A stretch of DNA of 64,000 nucleotides. Origin: Dorea formicigenerans (GTDB lineage Bacteria; Bacillota; Clostridia; Lachnospirales; Lachnospiraceae). Location of the stretch: NCBI RefSeq assembly GCF_025150245.1, contig NZ_CP102279.1, positions 2,911,423-2,975,422 on the forward strand, read 5' to 3'. The notes beneath the pieces are model-generated. The model did no database searches. It was not told where the DNA came from and saw nothing but the letters and a program-made list of their open reading frames with translations. The position numbers and the translations under genes are program-made. How positions within the stretch are numbered: the first letter of the stretch is position 1; each line of letters begins with the position of its first letter. Below are positions 35,038 to 43,777 of the stretch, piece after piece.

Positions 35038-36099
35038 ATGCACAAAGATGATCAAATGACCCCTAAAGAACGGGCATTTGCCCTGTTTGCAGGAAAACCA
35101 GTAGACCGTATGCCGATCAAGTTATTTTCACCATATATTGGAATGAACTTCGGGGCATCTTATCAAGATGCTTTCGTAGAGGCAAAATCACGCGCTCACT
35201 GGCTTATCGAAAGCTACAAACGTTTCGGGCAAGATGGCTTAAGTGTCAACTACCGTATTGACGGAATCCCGGTTGCTTTCGGTGCAGAATCTACATACGA
35301 TCCACTCGGAATTCCTATGATTAAGGAAAATATTTTAAAAGATTTTTCTGAGATTGATCAATTAGACCTGGAAAAAATTCGCTTTGAAAATGACCCGAAC
35401 GCCCAGACTGCATTTGAGGCTGTCCAAATTATTCAAGACGCATTAAACGATGAGATTTTCACAGGAGTCGGTCTAATGGGACCATTTACAACTGCTGCCA
35501 ACCTTGCCGGTGTTGAAATAATCCTAAAATCTATGCGAAAAGATAAAGAAGGACTTCATAAACTTCTGGACTTCGCTGCGGACATTACGATTGAAGTTGG
35601 ACGTAAATTCGTGGAGAATCAGATTGGGATCGGACTTGCTGAGCCAACAGCTTCCCTTCTGTCACCAAAACAGTTCCGTGAATTTGTCATTCCTTATTAT
35701 GTAAAAGTTATGGACAAATGGAAAGAATGGGGCAGCCGCGGCTCTGGTTTCCACATTTGCGGAGATACAACAAAACTTCTGGAGACCTTCCCTGAGATGG
35801 GTATCCGTGGAGTCAGTATCGATAGTGCCGTAGATATTGCTGTTGCCAAAGATCTTGTTGGCGATAAACTTTCCATCATGGGAAATGTCTCACCAATTGA
35901 AATTCTGCGAGGCACTCCGGAATCTATCGAACAGGCTGTCATCGACTGCTTCCGCAAATGCTGGGACAACCCACGTGGATTCACGATTGCTCCTGGATGT
36001 GATATTCCGGTTCAGACATCACTGGAAAACATTGATGCTTATATGAGTGCAGCAAGAAAATGTGCAAAATACCCAGTACAGCCATCGAATTGGGAATAA
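35038..36099 (+). CDS. URO-D-fold zinc methyltransferase, second paralogue, 353 aa
   Basis: Same length and layout as the divergent neighbour: His239 and Cys241 in GFHICGDT and Cys321 in APGCDIP form the probable zinc site, and AEPTASLLSPKQFREFVIPY matches the family. The open frame extends 34 codons upstream, but GAGAGGTAAGCCTT before the ATG at 35038 decides the start. Transcribed alone, with a strong terminator 6 bases past the stop. Sequence between the two paralogues is clearly diverged, so they likely act on different methyl donors or partners. Confidence 0.82.
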   Translation: MHKDDQMTPKERAFALFAGKPVDRMPIKLFSPYIGMNFGASYQDAFVEAKSRAHWLIESYKRFGQDGLSVNYRIDGIPVAFGAESTYDPLGIPMIKENILKDFSEIDQLDLEKIRFENDPNAQTAFEAVQIIQDALNDEIFTGVGLMGPFTTAANLAGVEIILKSMRKDKEGLHKLLDFAADITIEVGRKFVENQIGIGLAEPTASLLSPKQFREFVIPYYVKVMDKWKEWGSRGSGFHICGDTTKLLETFPEMGIRGVSIDSAVDIAVAKDLVGDKLSIMGNVSPIEILRGTPESIEQAVIDCFRKCWDNPRGFTIAPGCDIPVQTSLENIDAYMSAARKCAKYPVQPSNWE

Positions 36100-36104
36100 A
36101 AATT

Positions 36105-36154
36105 ACCGTGTGAACTTCTATGTTTTTCCTGTTCACACGGTATCTTTATTTTTA
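36105..36154 (+). terminator. Terminator after the second methyltransferase gene
   Basis: ACCGTGTGAAC (36105-36115) pairs with GTTCACACGGT (36131-36141), followed by a T-rich tail. Confidence 0.9.
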
Positions 36155-36250
36155 GCACTCATACTCGAAAACTTTTTAAATAAAACATTATTTATAGCAA
36201 TTATCTACCATTTTATTTATGTTCTTGACAACCTTGCGTTTTTATTTCAA

Positions 36251-36303
36251 TATAAGCATAGGTCAGGACTCTATCCGAATCTTGACCTATGCTTATATTT
36301 TTT
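36251..36303 (+). terminator. Second hairpin with T run
   Basis: TATAAGCATAGGTCA and TGACCTATGCTTATA form a 15-bp perfect stem around 17 bases, followed by TTTTTTT. Backup terminator or a bidirectional stop in front of the RluA-type gene. Confidence 0.85.
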
Positions 36304-36345
36304 GATCTAAGAACTATTTTTTATGAAATTACAAAGGAATATGAC

Positions 36346-37038
36346 ATGATAAATAACATCAACATTTTATACGAAGATACACAGATTCTGGTCTGTGTCA
36401 AACCGGCCGGAGTTGCAACCCAAAGCAAACGCATCGGCTCCCCTGACATGGTGAGCCTTTTAAAAAATCATATCAGCATGACTTCTGGTAAATCCGGTGA
36501 GCCGTACCTTGCCGTCATTCACAGACTGGATCAGCCGGTAAGTGGAATTCTCGTCTTCGCCAAGACGCCTGCTGCCGCAAAGGATCTGAACCGGCAGCTT
36601 ACAACTTCCGGCTTCGGTAAGCATTACTATGCATTAGTTGCGGGAACACCAGAACCAACATCTGCTGATTTAGAAAACTTCCTTGTAAAAGATGCCAGAA
36701 CAAATACTTCCAGAATCTGTCAGAAAGGTACTGCAGATGCCAAATTAGCAAAGCTTCATTATGATTTAGTTGATACTACATTTTTTGCTGATATTGCTTC
36801 CTCAATTCCTGTCGCGACCAGCCAGCTAAAAATCAAGTTAGATACTGGACGCCATCATCAAATTCGTGTGCAGCTTTCCGGTATGGGCTGCCCGATCATC
36901 GGTGACACGAAGTATAACCCCGACTCACCGAAGCTGACCGCGAGGCGCACACCACTGTGTCTTTGTGCATATCAGTTGGAGTTCAGGCACCCTGTCACAA
37001 AGAAAGCAATGACATTTTCACTTGATCATTATGTATAA
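36346..37038 (+). CDS. RluA-family pseudouridine synthase, 230 aa
   Basis: RNA-modifying enzyme: ILYEDTQILVCVKPAGVATQ start, the catalytic Asp in HRLDQPVSGILVFAKT (about residues 58-73), and RHHQIRVQLSGMGCPIIGDTKY. Short form without an S4 domain. The frame is open 19 codons upstream, but AAAGGA before the ATG at 36346 is taken as the start. Monocistronic, with a terminator at 37048-37096. The target uridine cannot be predicted from sequence. Confidence 0.9.
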   Translation: MINNINILYEDTQILVCVKPAGVATQSKRIGSPDMVSLLKNHISMTSGKSGEPYLAVIHRLDQPVSGILVFAKTPAAAKDLNRQLTTSGFGKHYYALVAGTPEPTSADLENFLVKDARTNTSRICQKGTADAKLAKLHYDLVDTTFFADIASSIPVATSQLKIKLDTGRHHQIRVQLSGMGCPIIGDTKYNPDSPKLTARRTPLCLCAYQLEFRHPVTKKAMTFSLDHYV

Positions 37039-37047
37039 TATATCAGA

Positions 37048-37096
37048 CTATATCAGATGTGAGATAGCTGCCACCTCTGATATAGTTTTATTTTTT
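37048..37096 (+). terminator. Terminator after the RluA-type gene
   Basis: CTATATCAGA (37048-37057) pairs with TCTGATATAG (37076-37085), followed by TTTTATTTTTT. Confidence 0.85.
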
Positions 37097-37435
37097 CCAA
37101 GTATGTGGAGACTATATTAGAAATATTTTTATTTTTCTATTGCGTTTTATTACAGCACTATGTTACACTACGTCTACATCAAATTTCGGGCAAGATATTT
37201 TCATTATGTTTCAATGCCCACAGAAATCCTTAGCCAAGATTTCATTTCTGAATTTCATTTGCTTTTTCAGCAAAGATTACTCAGATTTTTGATGAAGTTA
37301 CTCGTTCACCGCAGCTTTCAGTGATTCCCGGCACTAATACAGCTACACTTTCACCGGACAAATGATACGGTACTTCTGAATTTAATTACATTTTCTCATC
37401 ATATAATCTTTATACATTGTTTTTTTATACTCAAA
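37097..37435. other. Gap without a recognisable gene
   Basis: AT-rich stretch between the RluA-type terminator and the truncated Rpn frame. A short stop-free run in one plus frame around 37268-37366 has no start or ribosome site and is not recognised. It may be the decayed front of the Rpn gene, but no catalytic motif of that family could be read. Confidence 0.4.
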
Positions 37436-38032
37436 ATGTTAAAATGTATTCAGATAGTTTCCATATCAGATTCGTCCAGAGAGGAGACCTATGGAAACAA
37501 ACAACACACCAACTTCAAATGGGGTACAGAATTCCATCGTGTCTTTTTGAGTGATGTCTTCGGAGATTACATACCAAGTTTTCATTACCTGGTCGTTCCG
37601 CTAAACAAATATTCCAAACAGGATCTAGTTCTTCTTCATAAACTGAATATACCTGATGAAGAAGTTTATGAGGTTACAGACCAAATCACAAGGAGGAAAT
37701 TCAGTATGATGTTTGATAATTTTCAGGCTTACGATGTTCAAGAGACGAGGCGAGTCAGTCGCGAAGAAGGACGGCTTGAGGGACGAATCGAAGGCGAACG
37801 TGCCGGTCGAATCGAAGGCGAACGTACCGGTCGAATCGAAGGCGAACAACTTCATTTAATCAAACTGGTTATCAAAAAGATAGAAAAACAATGCTCTGCT
37901 GCTCAGATTTCTGAAATTCTCGAAGAACCACTGGATATCATTCAGCAGATCTATGACATTGCCCTCTGTCAGGCACCTGATTACAATGCTGATAAGATTT
38001 TAAAAGAACTGAACTCGAAAACTGTTTCGTGA
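37436..38032 (+). pseudogene. N-terminally truncated Rpn-type recombination nuclease
   Basis: The frame shows only the back half of a Rpn/PD-(D/E)XK 'transposase' protein: a DYIPSFHYLVVPL segment typical of its middle, then VSREEGRLEG and three GRIEGER repeats, then ISEILEEPLDIIQQIYDIA. The N-terminal nuclease core, about 120-150 residues with the catalytic D-E/Q-K, is absent, and the assigned ATG has no convincing ribosome site. Such families spread and decay often. The repeats are 24 bp in the DNA (37781-37850) and vary in number by slippage. Probably not functional. Confidence 0.6.
37781..37850 (+). repeat. Three 24-bp in-frame tandem repeats
   Basis: Units beginning GG-CGAATCGAAGGCGAACGT at 37781, 37805 and 37829 encode Gly-Arg-Ile-Glu-Gly-Glu-Arg-Ala/Thr in the Rpn-like frame. 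Nearly identical units imply recent expansion. Confidence 0.9.
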
Positions 38033-38085
38033 TTTAAATCAAATCTACGCGGATTTTCGCACAAGAATATTTTTAAATAGCTGAA

Positions 38086-38133
38086 ACAAAGAAGCGGGAT
38101 ATGCCTCCAATTACATATCCCGCTTCTTCGTTT
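38086..38133. terminator. Bidirectional terminator between the Rpn remnant and spoVG
   Basis: GAAGCGGGATATG (38091-38103) pairs with CATATCCCGCTTC (38114-38126), with A-rich and T-rich flanks for both strands. Confidence 0.88.
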
Positions 38134-38191
38134 CATTTTCTTTTTTCAATTTTCCTTAAGCTTCTGTTCGTATGTCCTCTATTCACACAAA

Positions 38192-38473
38192 CTAGATAAC
38201 GGCTTCCTCAGGTGCCTCTTCTAATACTTTTTCGTAATTCTCGAGGATGATGCTTTGAATCTTTTCGCGAGTTCCGGAATTGATTGGATGAGCAATATCT
38301 CTGTATTCTCCATCTACTGCCTTTTTACTTGGCATAGCAATAAAAAGTCCTTTTTCCCCTTCAATAACTTTAATATCATGTACAACGAATTCTTCATCCA
38401 TCGTGATTGATACTACTGCTTTCAATTTTCCTTCCTTCGCTACTTTTCTTACTCTTACATCTGTTATCTGCAT
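38192..38473 (-). CDS. spoVG: Septation/RNA-binding regulator SpoVG, 93 aa
   Basis: [29 protein letters not shown] and [23 protein letters not shown] are the core SpoVG sequence; length is typical. The protein binds RNA/DNA and affects septation and sporulation timing. GAAAGGGG precedes the start. It follows glgD by about 33 bases in the same direction, so it may share that transcript, although a link to glycogen is not known. Confidence 0.97.
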   Translation of the reverse strand: MQITDVRVRKVAKEGKLKAVVSITMDEEFVVHDIKVIEGEKGLFIAMPSKKAVDGEYRDIAHPINSGTREKIQSIILENYEKVLEEAPEEAVI

Positions 38474-38506
38474 GTTATTGCCCCTTTCTATCTAGGCGCA
38501 CTGATC

Positions 38507-39625
38507 TTACAGTGCGTACCTCTCGTTCTTTTCGACAACCACTTTTATCCCGTTTGTTCCAACGTGACGTGTGTTGGCTCTGATTGTATCACGGCTTTCC
38601 ACGATGCAGTTTTCAATGTAAGTATTATCCCCAAGATACACATCATTTAAAATAATTGAATTTTTGATCACACAGTTATTTCCCACAAATACCTGCTTAA
38701 ATATTACGGAATTCTCCACAGTTCCGTTGATAATGCTTCCGCTTCCTACCAGACTGTTCTTGACAGACGCGCCTGGGTTATATTTTGCAGGAGGCAGGTC
38801 GCTGACTTTTGAATAAATTTCCGGATCTTGCTTGAAGAAATAATTTCTTACTTCCGGCTTCAAGAAGTCCATATTAGTCTTATAATAAGCATCTACAGTT
38901 GCAATATTGCTCCAGTAATGATCAATCTTGTAACCATAGATCTTCTTCAGATTCTTATAACGGATCAGAACATCATTGACGAAGTCAAACCTTTCTTCTT
39001 CCGCTGCATGCTCAATCAGATCAATCAGTAATCTTCTTCTGATCACATAGATTCCTGTTGAAATCATGTTTGATTTTGTCACCATCGGTTTCTCTTCAAA
39101 CTCTGTTATACGCATATCGTCATCCATTCGGATTGTTCCGAATCGGCTCACATCATCTGATGGATCCATCTCTTTGCATACTACCGTAACGTCAGCCTTT
39201 TTGTCAATATGATACTGAAGAACTTTACTGTAATCCATCTTATATACCGCATCTCCGGATGCTATAACAACATACGGTTCATGACTCTTTTTCAGGAAAT
39301 CCATATTCTGGTAAATGGCATCGGCCGTTCCGCGATACCAGTATCCATTATCATTTGTAATGGTCGGTGTAAATACGTACAGTCCACCCTGCTTTCTTCC
39401 GAAATTCCACCATTTTGAAGAATTCAAATGTTCATTTAAGGAACGGGCATTATATTGCGTCAACACCGCAACTTTCTGAATATGAGAATTCGTCATATTA
39501 CTAAGTGCAAAATCAATGGATCGATAGCTTCCTGCAATTGGCATTGCTGCTACTGCTCTTTTGTGAGTCAGCTCTTTCATCCTGTTATTGTTACCGCCTG
39601 CTAAAATAATTCCTACTGCTCTCAT
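38507..39625 (-). CDS. glgD: Glycogen biosynthesis protein GlgD, 372 aa
   Basis: Paralogue of ADP-glucose pyrophosphorylase that joins GlgC and modulates it in Firmicutes. It keeps the nucleotidyltransferase fold ([28 protein letters not shown]) and the C-terminal left-handed beta helix ([23 protein letters not shown]), but the loop differs from GlgC's GGQGSRL, fitting a regulatory rather than fully catalytic role. Its start overlaps the glgC stop (ATGA), showing coupled translation. Confidence 0.93.
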   Translation of the reverse strand: MRAVGIILAGGNNNRMKELTHKRAVAAMPIAGSYRSIDFALSNMTNSHIQKVAVLTQYNARSLNEHLNSSKWWNFGRKQGGLYVFTPTITNDNGYWYRGTADAIYQNMDFLKKSHEPYVVIASGDAVYKMDYSKVLQYHIDKKADVTVVCKEMDPSDDVSRFGTIRMDDDMRITEFEEKPMVTKSNMISTGIYVIRRRLLIDLIEHAAEEERFDFVNDVLIRYKNLKKIYGYKIDHYWSNIATVDAYYKTNMDFLKPEVRNYFFKQDPEIYSKVSDLPPAKYNPGASVKNSLVGSGSIINGTVENSVIFKQVFVGNNCVIKNSIILNDVYLGDNTYIENCIVESRDTIRANTRHVGTNGIKVVVEKNERYAL

Positions 39626-40896
39626 GCTATCTCACCCGCCTTTATTAATGTTTCTCCACTTCCAAGTACTCCGTCCGGATAATCTTCTTTGTTCGTAATT
39701 CCACTGATTGCGGTGTTCTTACCAATCTGTACGTGATCCGGGATTACAGAATTCTCTCCGATCGTTACAAGTCCAAATGAGTAGACTGCCGGTTTTAATT
39801 TATTTGGTTCTTCACTGCCGATTCCAAGGATCGCGCCTTCGCCAATCTTCGTATTCTCAGCTATGATAGATTTATCGATCACACAGCCTTTTCCAATCAT
39901 ACAATCGCTCATGATGATTGAATCTCTCACTACCGCACCTTCTTCAATTGTGACTCCGGCACTGATAACACAATTATGTACCTCTCCATAAATCTCGCAG
40001 CCATTGCCGATAATGCTTCGGTCTATCACAGCATTCTCTGCAATGTACTGAGGCGGAAGTATAGCATTGTTAGTGTAAATCTTCCAAAATTCTTCATAAA
40101 GGTTAAATTCCGGTATAATATCGATCAGCTCCATATTAGCCTGCCAGTAAGATCCCAGTGTTCCAACATCTTTCCAGTATCCATTGTATTCATAAGCAAA
40201 CAGGCGCTCACCCTTCTCATGACAATACGGAATGATATGCTTTCCAAAGTCACATCCAGGCTCGTCCTTCAATGCTACAAGAGCTTCTTTTAATGCTTTC
40301 CAGCTAAATATGTAGATTCCCATTGATGCCAGATTACTCTTCGGCTGTGGCGGTTTCTCTTGAAATTCTGTAATCTTACCGCTATCATCGGTGATTACAA
40401 TTCCAAAACGGCTTGCCTCTTCTATCGGAACCGGCATAGCCGCGATTGTAACATCTGCATTGTTCTCCTTATGATAATCAAGCATCACCTGGTAATCCAT
40501 CTTATAAATGTGATCTCCAGATAAAATTAATACATAATCTGGATGGAACGATTCCATGTATTCCAGATTCTGATAAATGGCATTCGCTGTACCTGTATAC
40601 CACTCACTGCTTGTACTCTTCTCATATGGCGGAAGAATCGAAACACCACCGATGCTTCGATCCAAATCCCATGGGATACCTATCCCGATATGTGAATTCA
40701 AACGTAATGGCTGATACTGTGTCAATACACCTACAGTATCAATTCCTGAATTAATACAGTTACTTAGCGGAAAATCAATGATTCTGTATTTTCCACCAAA
40801 TGCAACAGCTGGTTTCGCAACTTTTGATGTCAGAACACCAAGTCTGCTGCCTTGTCCTCCTGCCAGGAGCATTGCTATCATTTCCTTTTTCCTCAT
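39622..40896 (-). CDS. glgC: Glucose-1-phosphate adenylyltransferase GlgC, 424 aa
   Basis: First step of glycogen synthesis, making ADP-glucose. [23 protein letters not shown] is the ATP/substrate loop; [11 protein letters not shown] and [18 protein letters not shown] follow; beta-helix at the C-terminus. The frame is open 18 codons upstream, but AAGGGGTGA before ATG 40896 decides the start. Promoter at 40930-40958. glgA/glgB/glgP are not in this window. Confidence 0.95.
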   Translation of the reverse strand: MRKKEMIAMLLAGGQGSRLGVLTSKVAKPAVAFGGKYRIIDFPLSNCINSGIDTVGVLTQYQPLRLNSHIGIGIPWDLDRSIGGVSILPPYEKSTSSEWYTGTANAIYQNLEYMESFHPDYVLILSGDHIYKMDYQVMLDYHKENNADVTIAAMPVPIEEASRFGIVITDDSGKITEFQEKPPQPKSNLASMGIYIFSWKALKEALVALKDEPGCDFGKHIIPYCHEKGERLFAYEYNGYWKDVGTLGSYWQANMELIDIIPEFNLYEEFWKIYTNNAILPPQYIAENAVIDRSIIGNGCEIYGEVHNCVISAGVTIEEGAVVRDSIIMSDCMIGKGCVIDKSIIAENTKIGEGAILGIGSEEPNKLKPAVYSFGLVTIGENSVIPDHVQIGKNTAISGITNKEDYPDGVLGSGETLIKAGEIA

Positions 40897-40929
40897 GTCT
40901 TCACCCCTTCTCAGTAGTCTGTGATAAAT

Positions 40930-40958
40930 ATTATACCATATATGTTCCATTTCGTGAA
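40930..40958 (-). promoter_or_regulatory. Promoter of glgC-glgD
   Basis: Minus strand -35 TTCACG (40958-40953), 17-base spacer, -10 TATAAT (40935-40930), about 35 bases before the start. Confidence 0.7.
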
Positions 40959-41023
40959 CATATTTTACAAAACATTTGAATAATTTCTCCGCTTTTTATG
41001 AAAATATTACAAAAAATTGCGGG

Positions 41024-41052
41024 TTGGATTTTTTCTCATATATGTATATAAT
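41024..41052 (+). promoter_or_regulatory. Promoter of murC
   Basis: -35 TTGGAT (41024-41029), 17-base spacer, -10 TATAAT (41047-41052). Leaves a leader of about 125 bases before murC. Confidence 0.75.
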
Positions 41053-41075
41053 AATAAGTTAGAAAGAATTATTAT

Positions 41076-41111
41076 TTGGATTGTGAAAGTGTGCCGCACA
41101 GAGCAATCCAA
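41076..41111 (+). other. Hairpin in the murC leader
   Basis: TTGGATTG (41076-41083) pairs with CAATCCAA (41104-41111) around a GTG...CAC inner stem; a second small stem GGG/CCC follows. No T run, so not a plain terminator; may affect mRNA life or translation. Confidence 0.45.
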
Positions 41112-41184
41112 CGATACTACAAACGGGATTTTTCCCAACACAATTTGCCTATATTATTATATATATGAGGAAGGAATCTTAATT

Positions 41185-42564
41185 ATGTATAAAATTAATT
41201 TTGACCAGCCAGTACACGTACATTTTATCGGAATCGGCGGTATCAGCATGAGCGGACTTGCCGAGGTACTTTTAGAAGAGAACTTTACTGTTTCCGGATC
41301 TGACAACAAAGAATCTGCTCTGACAGATCATCTTGAAAAAGCCGGCGCACAGATTTTCTATGGACAGAAAGCTTCTAATATTATAGATGGTATCGATGTA
41401 GTTGTATATACGGCTGCAATTCATAAAGACAATGAAGAATATCAGGCTGCAGTTCAAAAAGGACTCCCGATGCTGACACGTGCTGAACTTCTCGGACAGC
41501 TTATGACAAACTACGATATTCCAATCGCAGTTTCCGGAACTCACGGAAAAACAACAACAACTTCTATGATTTCACACATTCTTTTGGCCGGAGAGATGGA
41601 TCCGACTATTTCTGTTGGCGGAATCTTAAAAGCAATCGGTGGAAATATCCGTGTCGGTAATTCCGAGATTTTTGTTACGGAAGCATGCGAATATACAAAC
41701 AGTTTCCTTAGCTTCTTTCCTAAGATCAGTGTGATTCTGAATATTGACGAAGATCATCTGGACTTCTTCAAGGATCTGGAGGATATCCGCAACTCTTTCC
41801 ACAGATTTGCAAAGCTGCTTCCAAAAGACGGAACACTTGTTATCAATGGTGACATTGATCGTCTGGATGAGATTACAGGAGATCTTGACTGCAAACTCGT
41901 AACTTACGGAACGAATCCTTCCGCAACTTATCATGCTGCAAATGTAACTCATGACGAACTCGGCGAAGCATCCTTTGACCTGGTAAAGAATGGTGAATTT
42001 GTAGATCGTATTTCCTTATCTGTAAGTGGAGACCATAATGTATCCAACGCACTTGCCGCACTTGCTGTTGCAGATCTTCTGGATGTAAATGTCTCCGTTG
42101 CCAAAAAGGGACTGAAAGAATTTCACGGTACAGACCGTCGTTTTGAATACAAAGGCGAGACTAATGGTGTGACGATCATTGATGACTATGCACATCATCC
42201 GACAGAGATTGCTGCAACACTGACTGCTGCGACCCATTATCCGCATCGTGAGATCTGGTGCATTTTCCAGCCTCATACTTATACACGTACAAAAGCTCTC
42301 TTCCCGGAATTCGTTGAGGCACTTTCACATACAGATCATGTGATCATGGCTGATATTTATGCAGCAAGAGAAACGGATACTCTCGGAGTGTCTTCTAAGC
42401 AGATTGCAGATGAATTGAAGGCAAAAGGATGCGATGCATACTACTTCCCAAGCTTTGAAGAGATAGAAAATTTCTGTCTGACACATTGTCAAAAAGGGGA
42501 TGTGTTGATAACTATGGGAGCCGGAGACGTTGTAAACATTGGGGAAACGCTTCTTGGAAGATAG
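41185..42564 (+). CDS. murC: UDP-N-acetylmuramate-L-alanine ligase MurC, 459 aa
   Basis: Adds L-Ala to UDP-MurNAc in peptidoglycan synthesis. N-terminal Rossmann-like HFIGIGGISMSGLAEVL, ATP loop SGTHGKTTTTSMI (about residues 115-127), central NIDEDHLDFF, and C-terminal DDYAHHPTEI. Normal length. The frame extends 56 codons upstream, but the ATG at 41185 with AGGAAGGA begins the conserved N-terminus. The stop is immediately followed by a DnaA box cluster. Confidence 0.97.
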   Translation: MYKINFDQPVHVHFIGIGGISMSGLAEVLLEENFTVSGSDNKESALTDHLEKAGAQIFYGQKASNIIDGIDVVVYTAAIHKDNEEYQAAVQKGLPMLTRAELLGQLMTNYDIPIAVSGTHGKTTTTSMISHILLAGEMDPTISVGGILKAIGGNIRVGNSEIFVTEACEYTNSFLSFFPKISVILNIDEDHLDFFKDLEDIRNSFHRFAKLLPKDGTLVINGDIDRLDEITGDLDCKLVTYGTNPSATYHAANVTHDELGEASFDLVKNGEFVDRISLSVSGDHNVSNALAALAVADLLDVNVSVAKKGLKEFHGTDRRFEYKGETNGVTIIDDYAHHPTEIAATLTAATHYPHREIWCIFQPHTYTRTKALFPEFVEALSHTDHVIMADIYAARETDTLGVSSKQIADELKAKGCDAYYFPSFEEIENFCLTHCQKGDVLITMGAGDVVNIGETLLGR

Positions 42565-42596
42565 TTATCCACATTTTCCACAGATTTTTATCCACA
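42565..42596 (+). promoter_or_regulatory. Cluster of three DnaA boxes ahead of dnaD-dnaC
   Basis: TTATCCACA at 42565-42573, TTTTCCACA at 42574-42582 and TTATCCACA at 42588-42596, all in one orientation and within 32 bases. Two are perfect consensus. They lie between murC and the primosome genes; a -10-like TATAAT is at 42649-42654. Confidence 0.8.
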
Positions 42597-42700
42597 AAAA
42601 ACCCGATTTTTGCGTCAAAAATTTCTTTTTTAATGGTACTTCCGATGCTATAATAGCTGTGCAATGAAGCGAATGATACTTGAGGAGGACCTGAAAAGGC

Positions 42701-43750
42701 ATGAGAAAATTAACACTTACAAACCACGTGCAGAGTGATACAACTGTACTGGAGAACGAATTTATCGATCATTATATGGCAGAGGCGAACGGGGAATACG
42801 TGAAGGTATACCTTATTCTTTTGCGCCATCTGAATGAGCCTTCAGGAACTCTGACAATTTCAAAGATTGCAGATTTATTAGATATTACAGAAAAAGATGT
42901 GATCCGTGCATTGAACTACTGGAAAAAGAAAGGGTTACTGGATTATGACATGCCTGTAGACGGAGAGACTCCGGCGATTCCGGCACAGCCGCGTATGACA
43001 GAAGAACCATCTGCACCGGAACCGGCTGCTCCTTCTATTCAGCCGGCACCGACAACTACAGATGTATCCAGTATTGAGCAGTACCGCTCTCGTAAAGAGT
43101 TCAAAGAACTTCTTTTTGTTGCAGAGCAGTACCTTGGCAAGACGCTGTCCCATTCTGACGTAGAATCTATTACATATTTTTACGAGACTTTACATATGTC
43201 TGCAGATCTTATCGAATACCTGATCGAGTACTGTGTAGAGAACGGTCATACAAGCATGCACTATATTCAGAAGGTTGCTCTTTCCTGGTGTGAACGCCAC
43301 ATTAAGACGGTTTCTGAAGCAAAAGCAAGCTCTATGGCATACAATAAGAACTGCTATTCTATTCTCGGAGCTTTCGGCATTAAAGGACGCGCTCCTGCAC
43401 CGTCTGAGATGGAATACATCAAGCGCTGGACTTCCGAATATGGGTTCTCTCTGGATCTGATCCTGAACGCATGCGCCAGAACTATGAATGCAATTCATCA
43501 GCCAAGCTTTGACTATACTGAATCTATTCTGAAAAAATGGCTGGAGCAAAGTGTTAAGAACATTCAGGATATCGAAACCCTGGATGCCGGATTTATCCGC
43601 GAAAAAGAAGCCCGTGAAAAAGAACGCCGTGAAAAAGAACTTCAAAGAAAAAGTGCCGCTAAAATCACACCGGCACCAACAAAGTTCAACAACTTCGAGA
43701 ATCGTTCTTATGATATGAGCGATCTTGAGCGCAAGCTGTTACAGCAATAA
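42701..43750 (+). CDS. dnaD: DnaD-type primosomal protein, 349 aa
   Basis: Replication-initiation/restart protein. Three parts are visible: an N-terminal winged-helix domain (FIDHYMAEANGEYVKVYLILLRHL...TISKIADLLDITEKDVIRALNYWKKKGLL, residues 20-85), a Pro/Ala-rich linker (about 90-125), and a C-terminal DnaD domain (FKELLFVAEQYLGKTLSHSDVESITYFYE... WCERHIKT) followed by a charged, Lys/Arg/Glu-rich helix. GAGGAGG precedes the start. It probably works with the helicase loader encoded directly downstream. The DnaA boxes upstream suggest cell-cycle linked control. Confidence 0.92.
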   Translation: MRKLTLTNHVQSDTTVLENEFIDHYMAEANGEYVKVYLILLRHLNEPSGTLTISKIADLLDITEKDVIRALNYWKKKGLLDYDMPVDGETPAIPAQPRMTEEPSAPEPAAPSIQPAPTTTDVSSIEQYRSRKEFKELLFVAEQYLGKTLSHSDVESITYFYETLHMSADLIEYLIEYCVENGHTSMHYIQKVALSWCERHIKTVSEAKASSMAYNKNCYSILGAFGIKGRAPAPSEMEYIKRWTSEYGFSLDLILNACARTMNAIHQPSFDYTESILKKWLEQSVKNIQDIETLDAGFIREKEAREKERREKELQRKSAAKITPAPTKFNNFENRSYDMSDLERKLLQQ

Positions 43751-43777
43751 ACTATATAATAAGGAGCATTTTCGTCC

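Noticed and set aside
33729-36099. Uroporphyrinogen decarboxylase (heme synthesis) for the two URO-D-fold genes
   Set aside because: Both have HxCGDT and GCDIP zinc ligands of the methyltransferase branch, and no other heme genes are nearby.
37625-37855. Minus-strand frame with repeated FAFDSTGT units
   Set aside because: It is the mirror of the 24-bp repeats in the plus-strand Rpn-like frame; no ribosome site.
40897-40950. Longer GlgC N-terminus from 40950
   Set aside because: The extra residues overlap the promoter and lack a ribosome site; the conserved core begins at 40896.
41017-41184. Longer MurC N-terminus from 41017
   Set aside because: It would read through the -35 and -10 boxes; the conserved N-terminus begins at 41185.
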